Source of the DNA: Variovorax sp. CF313
GTDB taxonomy: Bacteria; Pseudomonadota; Gammaproteobacteria; Burkholderiales; Burkholderiaceae_C
Length of the DNA stretch: 64,000 nt
Direction of reading: 5' to 3'
Assembly: GCF_000282635.1 (NCBI RefSeq)
Contig: NZ_AKIW01000033.1
Location: 1 to 64,000, forward strand
This document shows positions 16,237-25,983 of this stretch, in pieces. The notes under the pieces are model-generated. The model was not told the DNA's origin, made no database searches, and saw only the letters and a program-made list of their open reading frames with translations. The translations under genes and the position numbers were made by a program. Each line of letters opens with the position of its first letter. Position 1 is the first letter of the stretch.

Positions 16237-17637
16237 TCAGACCACGCGCGAAAAGCGCTCGCGATGGGCGCCGCAGTACTTGTCGAACACCATGGCGACG
16301 GCGCGCACGAGGAACCAGCCCCGCGGCGTCACCTTGATGTCGTGGTCGGTCAGGCGCACCAGCCCCTGTGCGACCAGCGGCCCGAGCGCGGCGAATTCGG
16401 CCGCGAAGCAATGGCGGAAATCGACCGTGTGTGCCTCGCCCATGGCGTCGAAGTCGACATGGCCGCGGCACATCAGCGCCATGATCACGTCGCGCCGAAG
16501 CAAGTCGTCGCGCGACAATGCCAGCCCTCGCACCACCGGCAGGCGGTGTTGATCAAGCAGGTCGTAGTAGTTCTCCAGCGTCTTGGCGTTCTGGCTGTAG
16601 GTGGCGCCCATGCGGCCGATGGCGGATACGCCCAGTGCGACCAGATCGCCATCCGGCTGGGTGCTGTAGCCCTGGAAATCTCGGTGCAGCCGGCCGTTGC
16701 GCTTGGCCACGGCCAGCGGGTCGCCTGGCAACGCGAAGTGGTCCATGCCGATGTACACATAGCCCGCATCCCTCAGCACCTCGATGGCGCGCGCCAGCAT
16801 CCGCACCCGGATGGGAGCGTCGGGCAGGTCTTCGGCCAGGATGCGTCGTTGCGGCTTGAAGCGCTCCGGCAGGTGCGCGTAGGCATATAGCGCGATGCGG
16901 TCCGGCCGCAACATGCACAGCTGCGCCAGCGTGCGCTCGAACGATGCGTCGTTCTGACGCGGCAGCCCGTAGATCAGGTCCACGTTGACCGACTCGAAAC
17001 CCAACGCCCGCGCGTCGGCCATCAGCGCGAACACTTGCTCGGCAGGCTGGACGCGGTGCACCGCACGCTGCACGTCGGGGTCGAAATCCTGCACACCGAA
17101 GCTCAGGCGGTTGAATCCGAGCGACGCCAGGTGCGCCAGGCGGCCGGTGTCGACCGTGCGCGGATCGATTTCGATGGACTGCTCGCCGTCGGGCGCGAAG
17201 TCGAAGACGCCGCGCAGCATGGCCATGAGCCCGGTCAGTTCTGCGTCGTCGAGGAAGGTGGGCGAGCCACCGCCGAGGTGTAGCTGGCTCACGACCGTGC
17301 CCGGCCCGAGCTGCGCGGCCTGCAGCGCAGCCTCGCACGCGAGGTAGTCCAGGTAATGCCGCGCCTTCTCGTGATGCCGCGTGATGACCTTGTTGCAGGC
17401 GCAGTAGTAGCACAGCGATTCGCAAAACGGGATGTGCACGTACATCGACAGCGGTGCAGCCTGCGCGCCATCCGCGCGCCGCCGGCGCACGGCGCGCGCG
17501 TGGTCTTCGGCGCCGAAGGCCTCGACGAAGCGGTCGGCCGTGGGATAGGAGGTATAGCGCGGTCCGGGCACGTCGAACTGACGCAGCAGCTCGGCCGGCA
17601 ACGAGGGCATGATGGGGTCGACGGTGGTGGAAATCAT
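16237..17637 (-). CDS. hemN: Oxygen-independent coproporphyrinogen III dehydrogenase
   Basis: A 466-residue radical-SAM enzyme converting coproporphyrinogen III to protoporphyrinogen IX without oxygen. The SAM cluster motif is in PFCESLCYYCACN (C-x3-C-x2-C, plus a fourth Cys). Also seen are PGPRYTSYPTADRF at the N-terminus, LHLGGGSPTFL, NVDLIYGLP and YQGYST-like residues near the end. The ATG at 17637 (MISTTVDP) is chosen; in-frame ATGs at 17661 and 17610 are alternatives, and none has a strong ribosome-binding site. The gene supplies haem for the cbb3 oxidase encoded upstream in the same leftward cluster. Confidence 0.95.
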   Translation of the reverse strand: MISTTVDPIMPSLPAELLRQFDVPGPRYTSYPTADRFVEAFGAEDHARAVRRRRADGAQAAPLSMYVHIPFCESLCYYCACNKVITRHHEKARHYLDYLACEAALQAAQLGPGTVVSQLHLGGGSPTFLDDAELTGLMAMLRGVFDFAPDGEQSIEIDPRTVDTGRLAHLASLGFNRLSFGVQDFDPDVQRAVHRVQPAEQVFALMADARALGFESVNVDLIYGLPRQNDASFERTLAQLCMLRPDRIALYAYAHLPERFKPQRRILAEDLPDAPIRVRMLARAIEVLRDAGYVYIGMDHFALPGDPLAVAKRNGRLHRDFQGYSTQPDGDLVALGVSAIGRMGATYSQNAKTLENYYDLLDQHRLPVVRGLALSRDDLLRRDVIMALMCRGHVDFDAMGEAHTVDFRHCFAAEFAALGPLVAQGLVRLTDHDIKVTPRGWFLVRAVAMVFDKYCGAHRERFSRVV

Positions 17638-17650
17638 CTTGAACGCCAAG

Positions 17651-17902
17651 TCACAGGTCATGCCGGAGGGGGGCGCCACCGGTGGGCGGAGCCAGCAATG
17701 CGGTGCATGCACTCGACGCCGCCGCCATCAGCCAGAACACGAAGAACGAGGCCGTATAGATGCCCTGGCGCGACATGTGCAGCACATCGGCACCGCAATA
17801 CACGCTGAGCGGATCGACCATCGCGAAGACCAGGACCTCCATGCCGCAGGCAACGAGGAAGGACGGCCACAGCACAGCCATGACCTGGCGCTGTGCGTTC
17901 AT
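17651..17902 (-). CDS. Small two-pass membrane protein in cco cluster
   Basis: An 83-residue protein with two hydrophobic segments (about residues 7-30 and 45-70). It starts MNAQRQVMAVLWPSFLVACG. Its start overlaps the fixH stop by four bases, so it is in the cco/fix operon, between fixH and hemN. No named family was recognised; a role in oxidase assembly is inferred from context only. Confidence 0.75.
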   Translation of the reverse strand: MNAQRQVMAVLWPSFLVACGMEVLVFAMVDPLSVYCGADVLHMSRQGIYTASFFVFWLMAAASSACTALLAPPTGGAPLRHDL

Positions 17903-18183
17903 GGCGCCCTCTTTCTCACTGGCGACGGCAGGTCGCTTGCCGGCGTGGCCGCATGGTTGCGCGCGGCGAGCGCGGGCATCGAGTCCTTGCCGGCCAGTGT
18001 CCGGTTGATCTCGATGCCCTCGCGGTAGTAGTCCTCGGACACAAGGGCGTCGGGCCGGTGCCACGCGACCCAGAAGGTCGCAACGCTCGCGACCACCACC
18101 AGCGCCGGTCCGCCGATCACCATCCACACCAGCGGGTACCGCCACCACGCGGCGGCGACCGGTTCGTTCGTTGTTGCAATCAT
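17899..18183 (-). CDS. ccoH: FixH/CcoH-family cbb3 oxidase assembly protein
   Basis: A 94-residue protein with one N-terminal membrane segment (WWRYPLVWMVIGGPALVVVA) and the family motif VSEDYYREGIEINRTLAGKD just outside the membrane. FixH/CcoH assists assembly or stability of the cbb3 oxidase, probably with the CcoI copper pump. It lies 11 bases downstream of ccoG and overlaps the next small gene by four bases. Confidence 0.88.
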   Translation of the reverse strand: MIATTNEPVAAAWWRYPLVWMVIGGPALVVVASVATFWVAWHRPDALVSEDYYREGIEINRTLAGKDSMPALAARNHAATPASDLPSPVRKRAP

Positions 18184-18194
18184 GTCGATACCTT

Positions 18195-19634
18195 TCAGCG
18201 CGGCACCAGGAAGACCGCTTTTTCGGAGACCTGCGCGCCGCCACCTTCTTCTCGTACGTCGAAGTACACGGTGTGCGAGCCCGAGGGCGTCACGCCGTAG
18301 GGCAACTGCAGGCGCACTGCAACCCAGCGCGACTGGGCGGCGTCCACCGTCACCGCCGGCTCGGACGCCACGGCCACTCCATCGAGACCGCGCGCGGAAA
18401 TCGCATAGCGGCGCTGTTGCTCGGTGGCATTCATGATCTGCAGCCGATAGACGTTCTCCAGCCGACCTCCCTCGACGATGCGCGCCAGCGAAGCGCGGTC
18501 GCGCACCACGTCGACCTTGAACGGCGTGCGTGCGACCAGGCTGGCCAGAAGGCCGGACACCAGCACCGCGAGGATGGCCGTGTAGGCCAGCACGCGCGCC
18601 CGCAGCACGCGGCGCAGCAGCTGCGGGCGCGTCCAGCGGCCCTCCATGCCGTTCTGCGTGTCGTAGCGGATGAGGCGCGGCGGATACGCCATCTTTTGCA
18701 TCACCGTATCGCAGGCATCCACGCACAGGCCGCAGCCGATGCACTCGTACTGCAGCCCCTGGCGGATGTCGATGCCGGTCGGGCAGACCTGCACGCACAG
18801 GCCGCAGTCGATGCAGTCGCCCAGCGCCAGCGTGCGCGGGTCGGGCCCCTTGCGGCGAGGCGCGCGCGGCTCGCCGCGCAGCGGGTCATAGGTGACGATG
18901 AGCGTGTCGCGGTCGAACATGGCGCTCTGGAAGCGCGCATAGGGGCACATGTACTTGCACACCTGCTCGCGCATGAAGCCGGCGTTGCCATAGGTCGCGA
19001 AGCCGTAGAAAAACACCCAGAACACCTCCCACGAACCCATCTGCGTCTGCAGGAAGGCCATGCCAAGTTCGCGAATGGGCGTGAAGTAGCCCACGAAGGT
19101 GAAGCCGGTCCACATCGCGATGCCGATCCACACGATGTGCTTGAACCATTTCTTCACCAGCTTCTCGAGCGACATCGGCTCGGCGTCCAGCCGCATGCGT
19201 GCGGTGCGGTTTCCCTCTATCCGGTGTTCCACCCACATGAATATCTCGGTGTAGACGGTTTGCGGACAGGCATAGCCGCACCACAGCCGCCCCGCCACGG
19301 CGGTGAACAGGAAGAGCGAGAGCGCGCTGATGACCAGCAGGCCCGAGAGGTAGATCAGGTCCTGCGGGTACAGCACCAGCCCGAAGACGTAGAAGCGCCG
19401 CGCGGCCAGGTCGAAGAGCACCATCTGGCGCTCGCCCCACTGCACCCATGGCAGGCCGTAGAAGACAAGCTGCGTGAGGAAGACCACGGCCCAGCGCCAG
19501 CGCGCGAACATGCCGTGCACGCTGCGGGGGTAGATTTTCTTCGAGGCCTCGTAGAGACCGACGCCTTCGCCGGGCCCTCCGGACTCGCCGGCTTCGTTGG
19601 CCACGGCGACGATGGGAATGATCTTGCGGGACAT
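18195..19634 (-). CDS. ccoG: Cytochrome c oxidase accessory protein CcoG (FixG)
   Basis: A 479-residue membrane-bound ferredoxin-like protein. About five membrane helices include the region with RLWCGYACPQTVYTE. Two 4Fe-4S motifs follow: CIDCGLCVQVCPTG and CIGCGLCVDACD. A C-terminal Ig-like FixG_C domain ends in VREEGGGAQVSEKAVFLVPR. CcoG is thought to act in copper reduction or delivery to the CcoN active site. It follows ccoP in the usual order ccoNOQP-ccoGH. Confidence 0.95.
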   Translation of the reverse strand: MSRKIIPIVAVANEAGESGGPGEGVGLYEASKKIYPRSVHGMFARWRWAVVFLTQLVFYGLPWVQWGERQMVLFDLAARRFYVFGLVLYPQDLIYLSGLLVISALSLFLFTAVAGRLWCGYACPQTVYTEIFMWVEHRIEGNRTARMRLDAEPMSLEKLVKKWFKHIVWIGIAMWTGFTFVGYFTPIRELGMAFLQTQMGSWEVFWVFFYGFATYGNAGFMREQVCKYMCPYARFQSAMFDRDTLIVTYDPLRGEPRAPRRKGPDPRTLALGDCIDCGLCVQVCPTGIDIRQGLQYECIGCGLCVDACDTVMQKMAYPPRLIRYDTQNGMEGRWTRPQLLRRVLRARVLAYTAILAVLVSGLLASLVARTPFKVDVVRDRASLARIVEGGRLENVYRLQIMNATEQQRRYAISARGLDGVAVASEPAVTVDAAQSRWVAVRLQLPYGVTPSGSHTVYFDVREEGGGAQVSEKAVFLVPR

Positions 19635-19656
19635 GAGGCAGCGGCTGCGGTGCCAG

Positions 19657-20571
19657 TCAGGGCGTGGCCGCCGGCGGGTTCGAGAAAGCCCACACGTACG
19701 AGGCGAGCAGCTTGATCTGCGCCTCGGTCAGGCGCCCTTCCTGCGCGGGCATCACGTTGTGCTTTCCCTCGTTGATCATCTGCACGATGGCCGCCTCGCC
19801 GTAGCCATGCAGCCAGATCTTGTCGTTCAGGCGGGGCGCGCCCAGGGCCTCGTTGCCCACGCCGCCGATGCCGTGGCAGGCCGCACAGGCGGTGAACTTC
19901 GGCTTGCCCAGCCCAGCCCGCAGCGAGTCGTGCGGCTCGCCCGACAGGCTCAGCACGTAGTTGGCGACGTTCTTCACGTCGTCCGGCGTGCCCACCGCCG
20001 CCGCCATGGGCGGCATCGTGCCGACCCGGCCCTTGGTGATGGTCTCGACAATCTTGTCGGGCGCACCGCCGTGCAGCCAGTCCTTGTCCGTGAGGTTCGG
20101 AAAGCCCTTGCTGCCGCGCGCGTCGGAGCCATGGCACTGCGCGCAGTTGTTCATGAACAGCCGCTCGCCGATGGCCCTGGCCTGCGGGTCTCGCGCAACC
20201 TCTTCCGCCGGCAGGGTCGCATACCTGTCGTACACCGGCGCCAGTTCGCGCGTGGCCCTGGCGACCTCGGTGTCGTACTCGGCGCGCGAGGTCCAGTCGG
20301 ACTGCCCCTTGAAGCTGCCGAGTCCCGGAAAGATCGCCAGGTACGCCAGGCCGAACGCGATGGTCAGCACGAAGAGGCCCACCCACCACAGCGGCAGCGG
20401 GTTGTTGGCCTCGCGCAGATCCTCGTCCCACACGTGGCCCGTGGTGTTGTCCGCGTCGGCCGCTACGCGCTTGCGTGCCGTGAGCCACAACAGCAGCACG
20501 CAGCCGGCGATGCTCAGCAGCGAGAGCACCGCGACGTAGTCGGACCAGAAATGACTGATGAAGTCGCTCAT
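19657..20571 (-). CDS. ccoP: cbb3-type cytochrome oxidase, dihaem subunit CcoP
   Basis: A 304-residue dihaem cytochrome c. It has two N-terminal hydrophobic segments (about 12-32 and 62-82) and two CxxCH haem sites, CAQCH at 143-147 and CAACH at 229-233. Methionine ligands are likely in GTMPPMA and NVMPAQEG. It passes electrons to CcoO/CcoN on the periplasmic side. The start is 13 bases after the ccoQ stop. Confidence 0.96.
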   Translation of the reverse strand: MSDFISHFWSDYVAVLSLLSIAGCVLLLWLTARKRVAADADNTTGHVWDEDLREANNPLPLWWVGLFVLTIAFGLAYLAIFPGLGSFKGQSDWTSRAEYDTEVARATRELAPVYDRYATLPAEEVARDPQARAIGERLFMNNCAQCHGSDARGSKGFPNLTDKDWLHGGAPDKIVETITKGRVGTMPPMAAAVGTPDDVKNVANYVLSLSGEPHDSLRAGLGKPKFTACAACHGIGGVGNEALGAPRLNDKIWLHGYGEAAIVQMINEGKHNVMPAQEGRLTEAQIKLLASYVWAFSNPPAATP

Positions 20572-20584
20572 CTCGGTTCTCCGT

Positions 20585-20725
20585 TCAGTCCTGCTCGAAA
20601 GGCAGGCGTGCGGCTTCCTCGAAGCCCTTCGCGTTGCGCCGTGCGCAGGCCCACGCGACGATGCCGATGAAGACGATGAAGCAGGCGACGGTGGCGCCGA
20701 CGCGCAGGGTGGTGATGTCGATCAT
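20585..20725 (-). CDS. ccoQ: cbb3-type oxidase subunit CcoQ
   Basis: A 46-residue protein with one membrane segment (VGATVACFIVFIGIVAWACA) and a short cytoplasmic tail (RRNAKGFEEAARLPFEQD) typical of CcoQ, a small subunit that stabilises the complex. It lies between ccoO (14 bases) and ccoP (13 bases). Confidence 0.9.
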   Translation of the reverse strand: MIDITTLRVGATVACFIVFIGIVAWACARRNAKGFEEAARLPFEQD

Positions 20726-20739
20726 GTGTTCAGTCCTCG

Positions 20740-21378
20740 CTACTTGAGCGCCAGGCCCAGCGATTGCAGGTAGGCCACGGTGGCCTCCATCTCGGTCTTG
20801 CCCTTCACCTCGTCTGAGGCCTTGGCGATCTCCTCGTCGGTGTAGGGCACGCCCACGCTGCGCAGCGCGCGCATGTGGCTGGGCAGTGCATCGGCGTCGA
20901 TTGCACTCTTCTCCAGCCATGAATAGGCCGGCATGTTCGACTCGGGCACCAGGTCGCGCGGATTGTTCAGGTGGATGCGGTGCCACTCGTCGCTGTACTT
21001 TCCGCCCACGCGCTGCAGGTCGGGGCCGGTGCGCTTGCTGCCCCACTGGAACGGATGGTCGTAGACGAATTCGCCGGCCACCGAATAGTGGCCGTAGCGC
21101 AGCGTCTCCGAGCGGAAGGGCCGGATCATCTGCGAGTGGCAGTTGTAGCAGCCCTCGCGCAGGTAGACGTCGCGCCCGGCCAGCTGCAGCGGCGTGAGCG
21201 GCATCACGCCCTGCACCGCCTCGGTGGTCGACTTCTGGAAGAAGAGCGGCACGATCTCCACCAGGCCGCCCACGGCCACGACGAAGAGGATCAGCACAAT
21301 CATCAGCAGGTTGTTGGTTTCGACCTTCTCGTGCGTGAAGCCGGTGGTCTTCGGTGTGTTCGGTGTGTTCGGATTCAT
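20740..21378 (-). CDS. ccoO: cbb3-type oxidase monohaem subunit CcoO
   Basis: A 212-residue membrane-anchored monohaem cytochrome c. The N-terminal segment [20 protein letters not shown] is the anchor. The haem site is C77-YN-C80-H81 in [14 protein letters not shown]. The remainder has [23 protein letters not shown] and the MPAYSWLE methionine region typical of CcoO/FixO. It starts nine bases after the ccoN stop. Confidence 0.96.
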   Translation of the reverse strand: MNPNTPNTPKTTGFTHEKVETNNLLMIVLILFVVAVGGLVEIVPLFFQKSTTEAVQGVMPLTPLQLAGRDVYLREGCYNCHSQMIRPFRSETLRYGHYSVAGEFVYDHPFQWGSKRTGPDLQRVGGKYSDEWHRIHLNNPRDLVPESNMPAYSWLEKSAIDADALPSHMRALRSVGVPYTDEEIAKASDEVKGKTEMEATVAYLQSLGLALK

Positions 21379-21387
21379 CGTGCGTCC

Positions 21388-22827
21388 TCAGGCGTGGGCC
21401 ATGGCGGCGGGCGGGATCTCGGCGCGCACCGAGCGGCCCGAGATGACAGTCATCCAGACGTTCCAGGCCATCACCAGCATCCCCGAGAGGTACAGCAGCC
21501 CGCCCAGCGCCCGCACCACGTAGAACGGGAAGGTCGCCTTCACGCTCTCCACGAAGGTGTAGGTGAGCGTGCCGTCGGGATTGATGGCGCGCCACATCAG
21601 GCCCTGCATCACGCCGGCGATCCACATGGCGGCGATGTACAGCACGATGCCGACGGTGGCGATCCAGAAGTGCGCCTCGATGGCCTTCACGCTGTACATG
21701 GTGGTGCGGCCGTACATGCGCGGGATCAGGTAGTACAGCGAGCCCATGGTGATGAAGCCCACCCAGCCCAGCGCCCCGGAGTGCACGTGGCCGATGGTCC
21801 AGTCGGTGTAGTGGCTCAGGGCGTTGACGGTCTTGATGGACATCATCGGCCCCTCGAAGGTCGACATGCCGTAGAACGACAGCGAGACGATCAGGAAACG
21901 CAGGATCGGGTCGGTGCGCAGCTTGTGCCAGGCACCCGAGAGCGTCATCAGGCCGTTGATCATGCCGCCCCAGCTCGGCGCCAACAGGATCAGCGAGAAC
22001 ACCATGCCCAGCGACTGCGTCCAGTCGGGCAGCGCGGTGTAGTGCAGGTGGTGCGGACCGGCCCACATGTAGGTGAAGATCAGCGCCCAGAAGTGCACGA
22101 TCGAGAGCCGGTACGAGTACACCGGCCGGCCCGCCTGCTTGGGGATGTAGTAGTACATCATTCCCAGGAAGCCGGCCGTGAGGAAGAAGCCCACCGCGTT
22201 GTGGCCGTACCACCACTGCACCATCGCGTCCTGCACGCCCGCGTAGGCCGAGTAGCTCTTCATCCAGCCGGCGGGCACCTCGGCGCTGTTGACGATGTGC
22301 AGCAGCGCCACCGCGATGATGAAGGCTCCGAAGAACCAGTTGGCCACGTAGATGTGGCGCACCTTGCGCATGCCGATGGTGCCGAAGAACACGATGGCGT
22401 AGGCCACCCAGACCACGGCGATCAGCAGGTCGATGGGCCATTCGAGTTCGGCGTATTCCTTGCCGCTGGTGTAGCCCATGGGCAGGCTGATGGCGGCCGC
22501 CACGATGACCAGTTGCCAGCCCCAGAACACGAAGGACGCGAGCGCCGGCGCGAACAGCCGGACCTGGCAGGTGCGCTGCACCACGTGAAAACTGGTGGCC
22601 ATCAGGGCGCAGCCGCCGAACGCGAAGATCACCGCATTGGTGTGCAGCGGGCGAAGCCGGCCGTAGCTCAGCCAGGGAATGCCGAGGTTGAGCTCGGGCC
22701 AGGCCAGCTGCGACGCGATGACCACGCCGACCAGCATGCCGACCACTCCCCAGACCACCGACATGAGCGCGAACTGCCGCACGACGGTGTCGTCGTAGCT
22801 GGCCGCGGGTGGGTTCGTTGTTTGCAT
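21388..22827 (-). CDS. ccoN: cbb3-type cytochrome oxidase catalytic subunit CcoN
   Basis: A 479-residue haem-copper oxidase subunit with about twelve membrane helices. Ligand histidines are in [36 protein letters not shown] and [14 protein letters not shown], and the conserved YYYIPK is present. This high-affinity oxidase reduces oxygen at low tension. The ATG at 22827 gives [10 protein letters not shown]; a longer upstream frame has no start support. A perfect FNR box lies about 62 bp upstream, so ccoNOQP has its own low-oxygen promoter downstream of ccoI-ccoS. Confidence 0.97.
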   Translation of the reverse strand: MQTTNPPAASYDDTVVRQFALMSVVWGVVGMLVGVVIASQLAWPELNLGIPWLSYGRLRPLHTNAVIFAFGGCALMATSFHVVQRTCQVRLFAPALASFVFWGWQLVIVAAAISLPMGYTSGKEYAELEWPIDLLIAVVWVAYAIVFFGTIGMRKVRHIYVANWFFGAFIIAVALLHIVNSAEVPAGWMKSYSAYAGVQDAMVQWWYGHNAVGFFLTAGFLGMMYYYIPKQAGRPVYSYRLSIVHFWALIFTYMWAGPHHLHYTALPDWTQSLGMVFSLILLAPSWGGMINGLMTLSGAWHKLRTDPILRFLIVSLSFYGMSTFEGPMMSIKTVNALSHYTDWTIGHVHSGALGWVGFITMGSLYYLIPRMYGRTTMYSVKAIEAHFWIATVGIVLYIAAMWIAGVMQGLMWRAINPDGTLTYTFVESVKATFPFYVVRALGGLLYLSGMLVMAWNVWMTVISGRSVRAEIPPAAMAHA

Positions 22828-22882
22828 CGTGATGCCCTCGAATGATTTGCGGGCAGTGTCCCTGCGGGTCCGCCCGGTCGGG

Positions 22883-22896
22883 TTGATGCAGATCAA
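22883..22896. promoter_or_regulatory. Perfect FNR box upstream of ccoN
   Basis: TTGAT-GCAG-ATCAA has two exact FNR half-sites. It is centred about 62 bp before the ccoN ATG. The ccoS stop codon lies inside it (22893-22895). It is the only site in the window with two perfect half-sites. Confidence 0.85.
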
Positions 22897-23030
22897 TCGT
22901 TTCGCAGGATGCGGTCGCCTTCGACCTCGATGTCCTCGAACTGGCCGCGCTCGACGGCCCACCAAAGCCCGCCGAGGATGGCGAGCACCAGCACCACGGA
23001 CAGCGGCACGAGGAGGAAGAGAATGTCCAT
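22893..23030 (-). CDS. ccoS: cbb3 oxidase assembly protein CcoS
   Basis: A 45-residue single-pass membrane protein, [18 protein letters not shown] then an acidic tail ([15 protein letters not shown]). It matches CcoS/FixS, needed for cofactor insertion into CcoN. Its start overlaps the ccoI stop (TGATG), and its stop codon is embedded in the ccoN FNR box. Confidence 0.9.
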   Translation of the reverse strand: MDILFLLVPLSVVLVLAILGGLWWAVERGQFEDIEVEGDRILRND

Positions 23031-25357
23031 CAGCCCACCGCCCTCTTCACGTCGGCACCCGGTGCGGCCAGCCGCGCCGCGTTCAGCACCACCACCAGCG
23101 AGCTCGCGGCCATACCCAGGCCGGCGAGCCACGCGGGCAGCCAGCCCGCCACCGCCAGCGGTACGCACAGCGCGTTGTAGGCCGCGGCCCAGAACAGGTT
23201 CTGCCGCACTACGCGCAGCGTGCGGCGAGCCTGCGCGATGGCCCTTGGCACAGCCGACAGCGCGCCGCCAGGCACCACGAAGTCGGCACGCGAGCGCGAC
23301 AGCGGAACCGCATCGCCAAAGGCGAACGAGGCGTTGGCGCGCGCCAGGCTCGGGCCATCGTTGAGCCCGTCGCCGACCATGGCCACCTCGCGGCCCGCGG
23401 CTTGCAACTGCCAAAGCACTTCGAGCTTGTCTTCGGGCGTGCAGTCGCCCTGCGCCGCGGCAATGCCGGCATGCGCCGCAACGGCGCGCACCGCCGCGTC
23501 GCGGTCGCCCGACAGCAGGCGCACCGCGATGCCCTGTTCCTTGAGCGCAGCCACGGCTTCGGCGGCATCGGCGCGCAGTTCCTCCGCCAGGACGAAGCTC
23601 GCGAGCCAGCCCTGGTCGTCGCTCATGTGGATCTGCAGAGCATCGACCTGCAATGCGGGCACGTCGCAGAAGGCCGCGGCGCCGAGGCGCAGCGGGTGCG
23701 CAGTGCGGTCGCTTCCGCTGCTGCGGACAACGTGGGCTTCGATGCCCTGCCCTGCCGTCTCCGCGAGGTGCAGCACCTTCCAGTCGGGCAGCGCGCGGAA
23801 TTGCGCTTGCCATGCGCTGGCGAGCGCGCGCGCGGCCGGATGCAGCGACTGCGCCCCGAGCGCCGCGCCGATCTCCAGCGCATCGCCGGGCATCAGCCCG
23901 CGCCGGCAGTACACGCGCTCCAGCCGCGGCGTGCCGCCGGTGAGCGTGCCGGTCTTGTCGAACACCACCGTGTCGACGGAAGCCAGTGCTTCGAGCGCCT
24001 GCAGGTTCGAGGCCAGCACGCCGCCGCGCGCCAGCGCGCCCGCGCTCGCCAGCATGGCGGCCGGCGTGGCCAGCGACAGCGCGCAGGGACAGGTAACGAT
24101 CAGCACGGCCACGGCCACCATCAGCGCCCGTCCCGGGTCGATGTGCCACCACATCAGCGCGGCGGCCGCCGCAGCGGCCAGCACAGCCCAGAGGAAGGGC
24201 CGCGCCACGCGGTCGGCCAGTTGCGCGAGCCGCGGCTTGCCCAGGGCGGCTCCGTCCATCAGCCGCACGATCTGCGCGAAGCGCGTGCCCTCGCCCACCG
24301 ACTCGATGCGCACCTGCACCAGGACCCCGAGGTTGTGGCTGCCCGCCAGCACGCGGCTGCCGCACGGACGAGGCACGGGACGAGACTCGCCTGTGAGCAG
24401 GGCCTCGTCGGCGCAGGTGTCGCCCTCGATCACCACGCCGTCGGCCGGAAAGGCCTCGCCCGGTCGTACGCGCACCACGTCTCCCACGGCAAGGCGCCGC
24501 ACCGTCACGCGCACCCATCCACCATTGGCCTCCAGGCGCTCCACGCTGTCGGGCAGCCGGTGCATCAGCGCTTCGAGCGCGCCCGCCGTTCGGTTGCGCA
24601 GCCGCGCCTCGAGCCAGCGGCCGGTGAGCAGGAAGAAGACGAACATCGTCAGCGAATCGAAATAGACCTCGTGCCCCAGCGGCCCCGCGCGATCGAAGGT
24701 TGCCGCGCTGCTGACGGCGAAGGTGATCAGCACGCCGAAGGCCACGGGCAGGTCCATGCCGATGCGGCCGATGCGCAGGTCGCGCCATGCGCTTCGGAAG
24801 AAGGGTCCGCAGGAGAAGAGCACCACCGGCAGCGTCAGCACCCAGGAGGCCCAGCGCAGGAGTTGCGCCGCATCGGCGCTCATGTCGCCGGGGCGCGCGA
24901 TGTAGGCCGGGTAGGCGTACATCATCACCTGCATCATGCACAGGCCCGAGACCAGCCAGCGCCACAGGGCCAGCCGCGATTCGCGCTCGCGCAGGGCACT
25001 CGCGGACCGGTCGCCGCCCGGCAGCAGCGCGTAGCCTGCCTTCGCGCAGGCCTCGAACCAGCGGGACGGCCGGGTCACGGCCGGCGACCACACGATGCGC
25101 GCGCGCCGGCTCGCCGCGTTGACCTGCACGTCGCTCACGCCGGGCACCTGGCGCAGCGCGGCCTCGACGGTGAAGGCGCAGGCCGCGCAGTGCATGCCCT
25201 CGACCACCACCTGTGATTCCCAGCAGCCGTCGGCCGCGTCCAGTGGGCGGCCGAAGCCGGGCCATTCGCCGGGGTCGTCCAGCACCTGCCATGCCTCGTC
25301 GACAGGGGAAGGAAGCGATGGGATCGGGGCGTACTGGGGGGCGAGCGCGGCATTCAT
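23030..25357 (-). CDS. ccoI: Copper-translocating P-type ATPase CcoI (FixI)
   Basis: A 775-residue P1B-type ATPase. An N-terminal HMA domain has [12 protein letters not shown]. The membrane metal site is CPC in [14 protein letters not shown], the phosphorylation motif is DKTGTLTGG, and [13 protein letters not shown] forms the hinge. CcoI supplies copper for the CuB centre of cbb3 oxidases, as opposed to the general CopA exporter; co-location with ccoS-ccoNOQP supports this. The ATG at 25357 lies 35 bases from an FNR-type site shared with the divergent usp gene. Confidence 0.95.
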   Translation of the reverse strand: MNAALAPQYAPIPSLPSPVDEAWQVLDDPGEWPGFGRPLDAADGCWESQVVVEGMHCAACAFTVEAALRQVPGVSDVQVNAASRRARIVWSPAVTRPSRWFEACAKAGYALLPGGDRSASALRERESRLALWRWLVSGLCMMQVMMYAYPAYIARPGDMSADAAQLLRWASWVLTLPVVLFSCGPFFRSAWRDLRIGRIGMDLPVAFGVLITFAVSSAATFDRAGPLGHEVYFDSLTMFVFFLLTGRWLEARLRNRTAGALEALMHRLPDSVERLEANGGWVRVTVRRLAVGDVVRVRPGEAFPADGVVIEGDTCADEALLTGESRPVPRPCGSRVLAGSHNLGVLVQVRIESVGEGTRFAQIVRLMDGAALGKPRLAQLADRVARPFLWAVLAAAAAAALMWWHIDPGRALMVAVAVLIVTCPCALSLATPAAMLASAGALARGGVLASNLQALEALASVDTVVFDKTGTLTGGTPRLERVYCRRGLMPGDALEIGAALGAQSLHPAARALASAWQAQFRALPDWKVLHLAETAGQGIEAHVVRSSGSDRTAHPLRLGAAAFCDVPALQVDALQIHMSDDQGWLASFVLAEELRADAAEAVAALKEQGIAVRLLSGDRDAAVRAVAAHAGIAAAQGDCTPEDKLEVLWQLQAAGREVAMVGDGLNDGPSLARANASFAFGDAVPLSRSRADFVVPGGALSAVPRAIAQARRTLRVVRQNLFWAAAYNALCVPLAVAGWLPAWLAGLGMAASSLVVVLNAARLAAPGADVKRAVG

Positions 25358-25391
25358 CGGGCGAGGCTAAGGGCGGTGCCTCGCAAGCCGT

Positions 25392-25405
25392 TTGATCTGC
25401 GTCAA
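25392..25405. promoter_or_regulatory. FNR-type box between ccoI and usp
   Basis: TTGAT-CTGC-GTCAA, nine of ten half-site bases. It is centred about 41 bp before the ccoI ATG and about 60 bp before the rightward usp ATG, so it is best placed for usp. Confidence 0.7.
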
Positions 25406-25458
25406 GCCCGCCGGCCCGGGTGTGCCTAACCTCGGCAGCACGCCTCCCGGAGATTCCC

Positions 25459-25902
25459 ATGTTCAAACGCATCCTCGTCGCCACCGACGGGTCCGCTCTT
25501 TCCAGGAAGGCCGTCAAGAGCGCGATCGCGCTGGCGGCCCAGAACGACGCGGACCTGGTCGCGCTGACCGTCGTTCCCCGCTATCCGAAGAGCTTCTTCG
25601 AGGGGTCGATGTCGTTCTCGGCCGAAGACATCGGCCGCATCGAGAAGCAGTGGGCGGACAAGGCGCAGGCGACGCTCGACGCCGTTCGCGACCGGGCGCT
25701 GGCACAGGGCGTGCGCATCAGGACGGCCCAGGCCAGCTCCGACCTGGTCGCCGAATCGATCATCGCGGCCGCGAAGAAGAACAGGAGCGATCTCATCGTG
25801 ATGGCGTCGCACGGGCGCAAGGGCATCAAGCGCCTCTTGCTGGGAAGTGAAACCCAGCAGGTCCTGACGCGCTCGCTGCTGCCGGTGCTGGTGTTGCGGT
25901 AG
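25459..25902 (+). CDS. Single-domain universal stress protein
   Basis: A 147-residue UspA protein starting MFKRILVATDGSALS. The ATP-binding signature is MASHGRKGIKRLLLGSETQQVL (G-x2-G-x9-GS) and the ending is LLPVLVLR. The ATG at 25459 begins the domain; an in-frame start at 25420 adds unmatched residues. The C-terminal loop is identical over 18 residues to the relic at 12689, so the lost gene was a close paralogue. Confidence 0.92.
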   Translation: MFKRILVATDGSALSRKAVKSAIALAAQNDADLVALTVVPRYPKSFFEGSMSFSAEDIGRIEKQWADKAQATLDAVRDRALAQGVRIRTAQASSDLVAESIIAAAKKNRSDLIVMASHGRKGIKRLLLGSETQQVLTRSLLPVLVLR

Positions 25903-25938
25903 CAGGCCCAGTGCCGATCGGCGAGGAGCCGAGGAGCC

Positions 25939-25966
25939 AAAAAAAGCTCGGCATGCCGGGCTTTTT
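25939..25966. terminator. Bidirectional rho-independent terminator
   Basis: An inverted repeat AGCTCGGCATGCCGGGCT (stem around GGCATGCC) is flanked by seven A residues on the left and five T on the right. It can terminate usp from the left and the gntR/remnant transcript from the right, where the U-tract is longer. Confidence 0.75.
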
Positions 25967-25983
25967 CTCGATCGATGTTGCCG

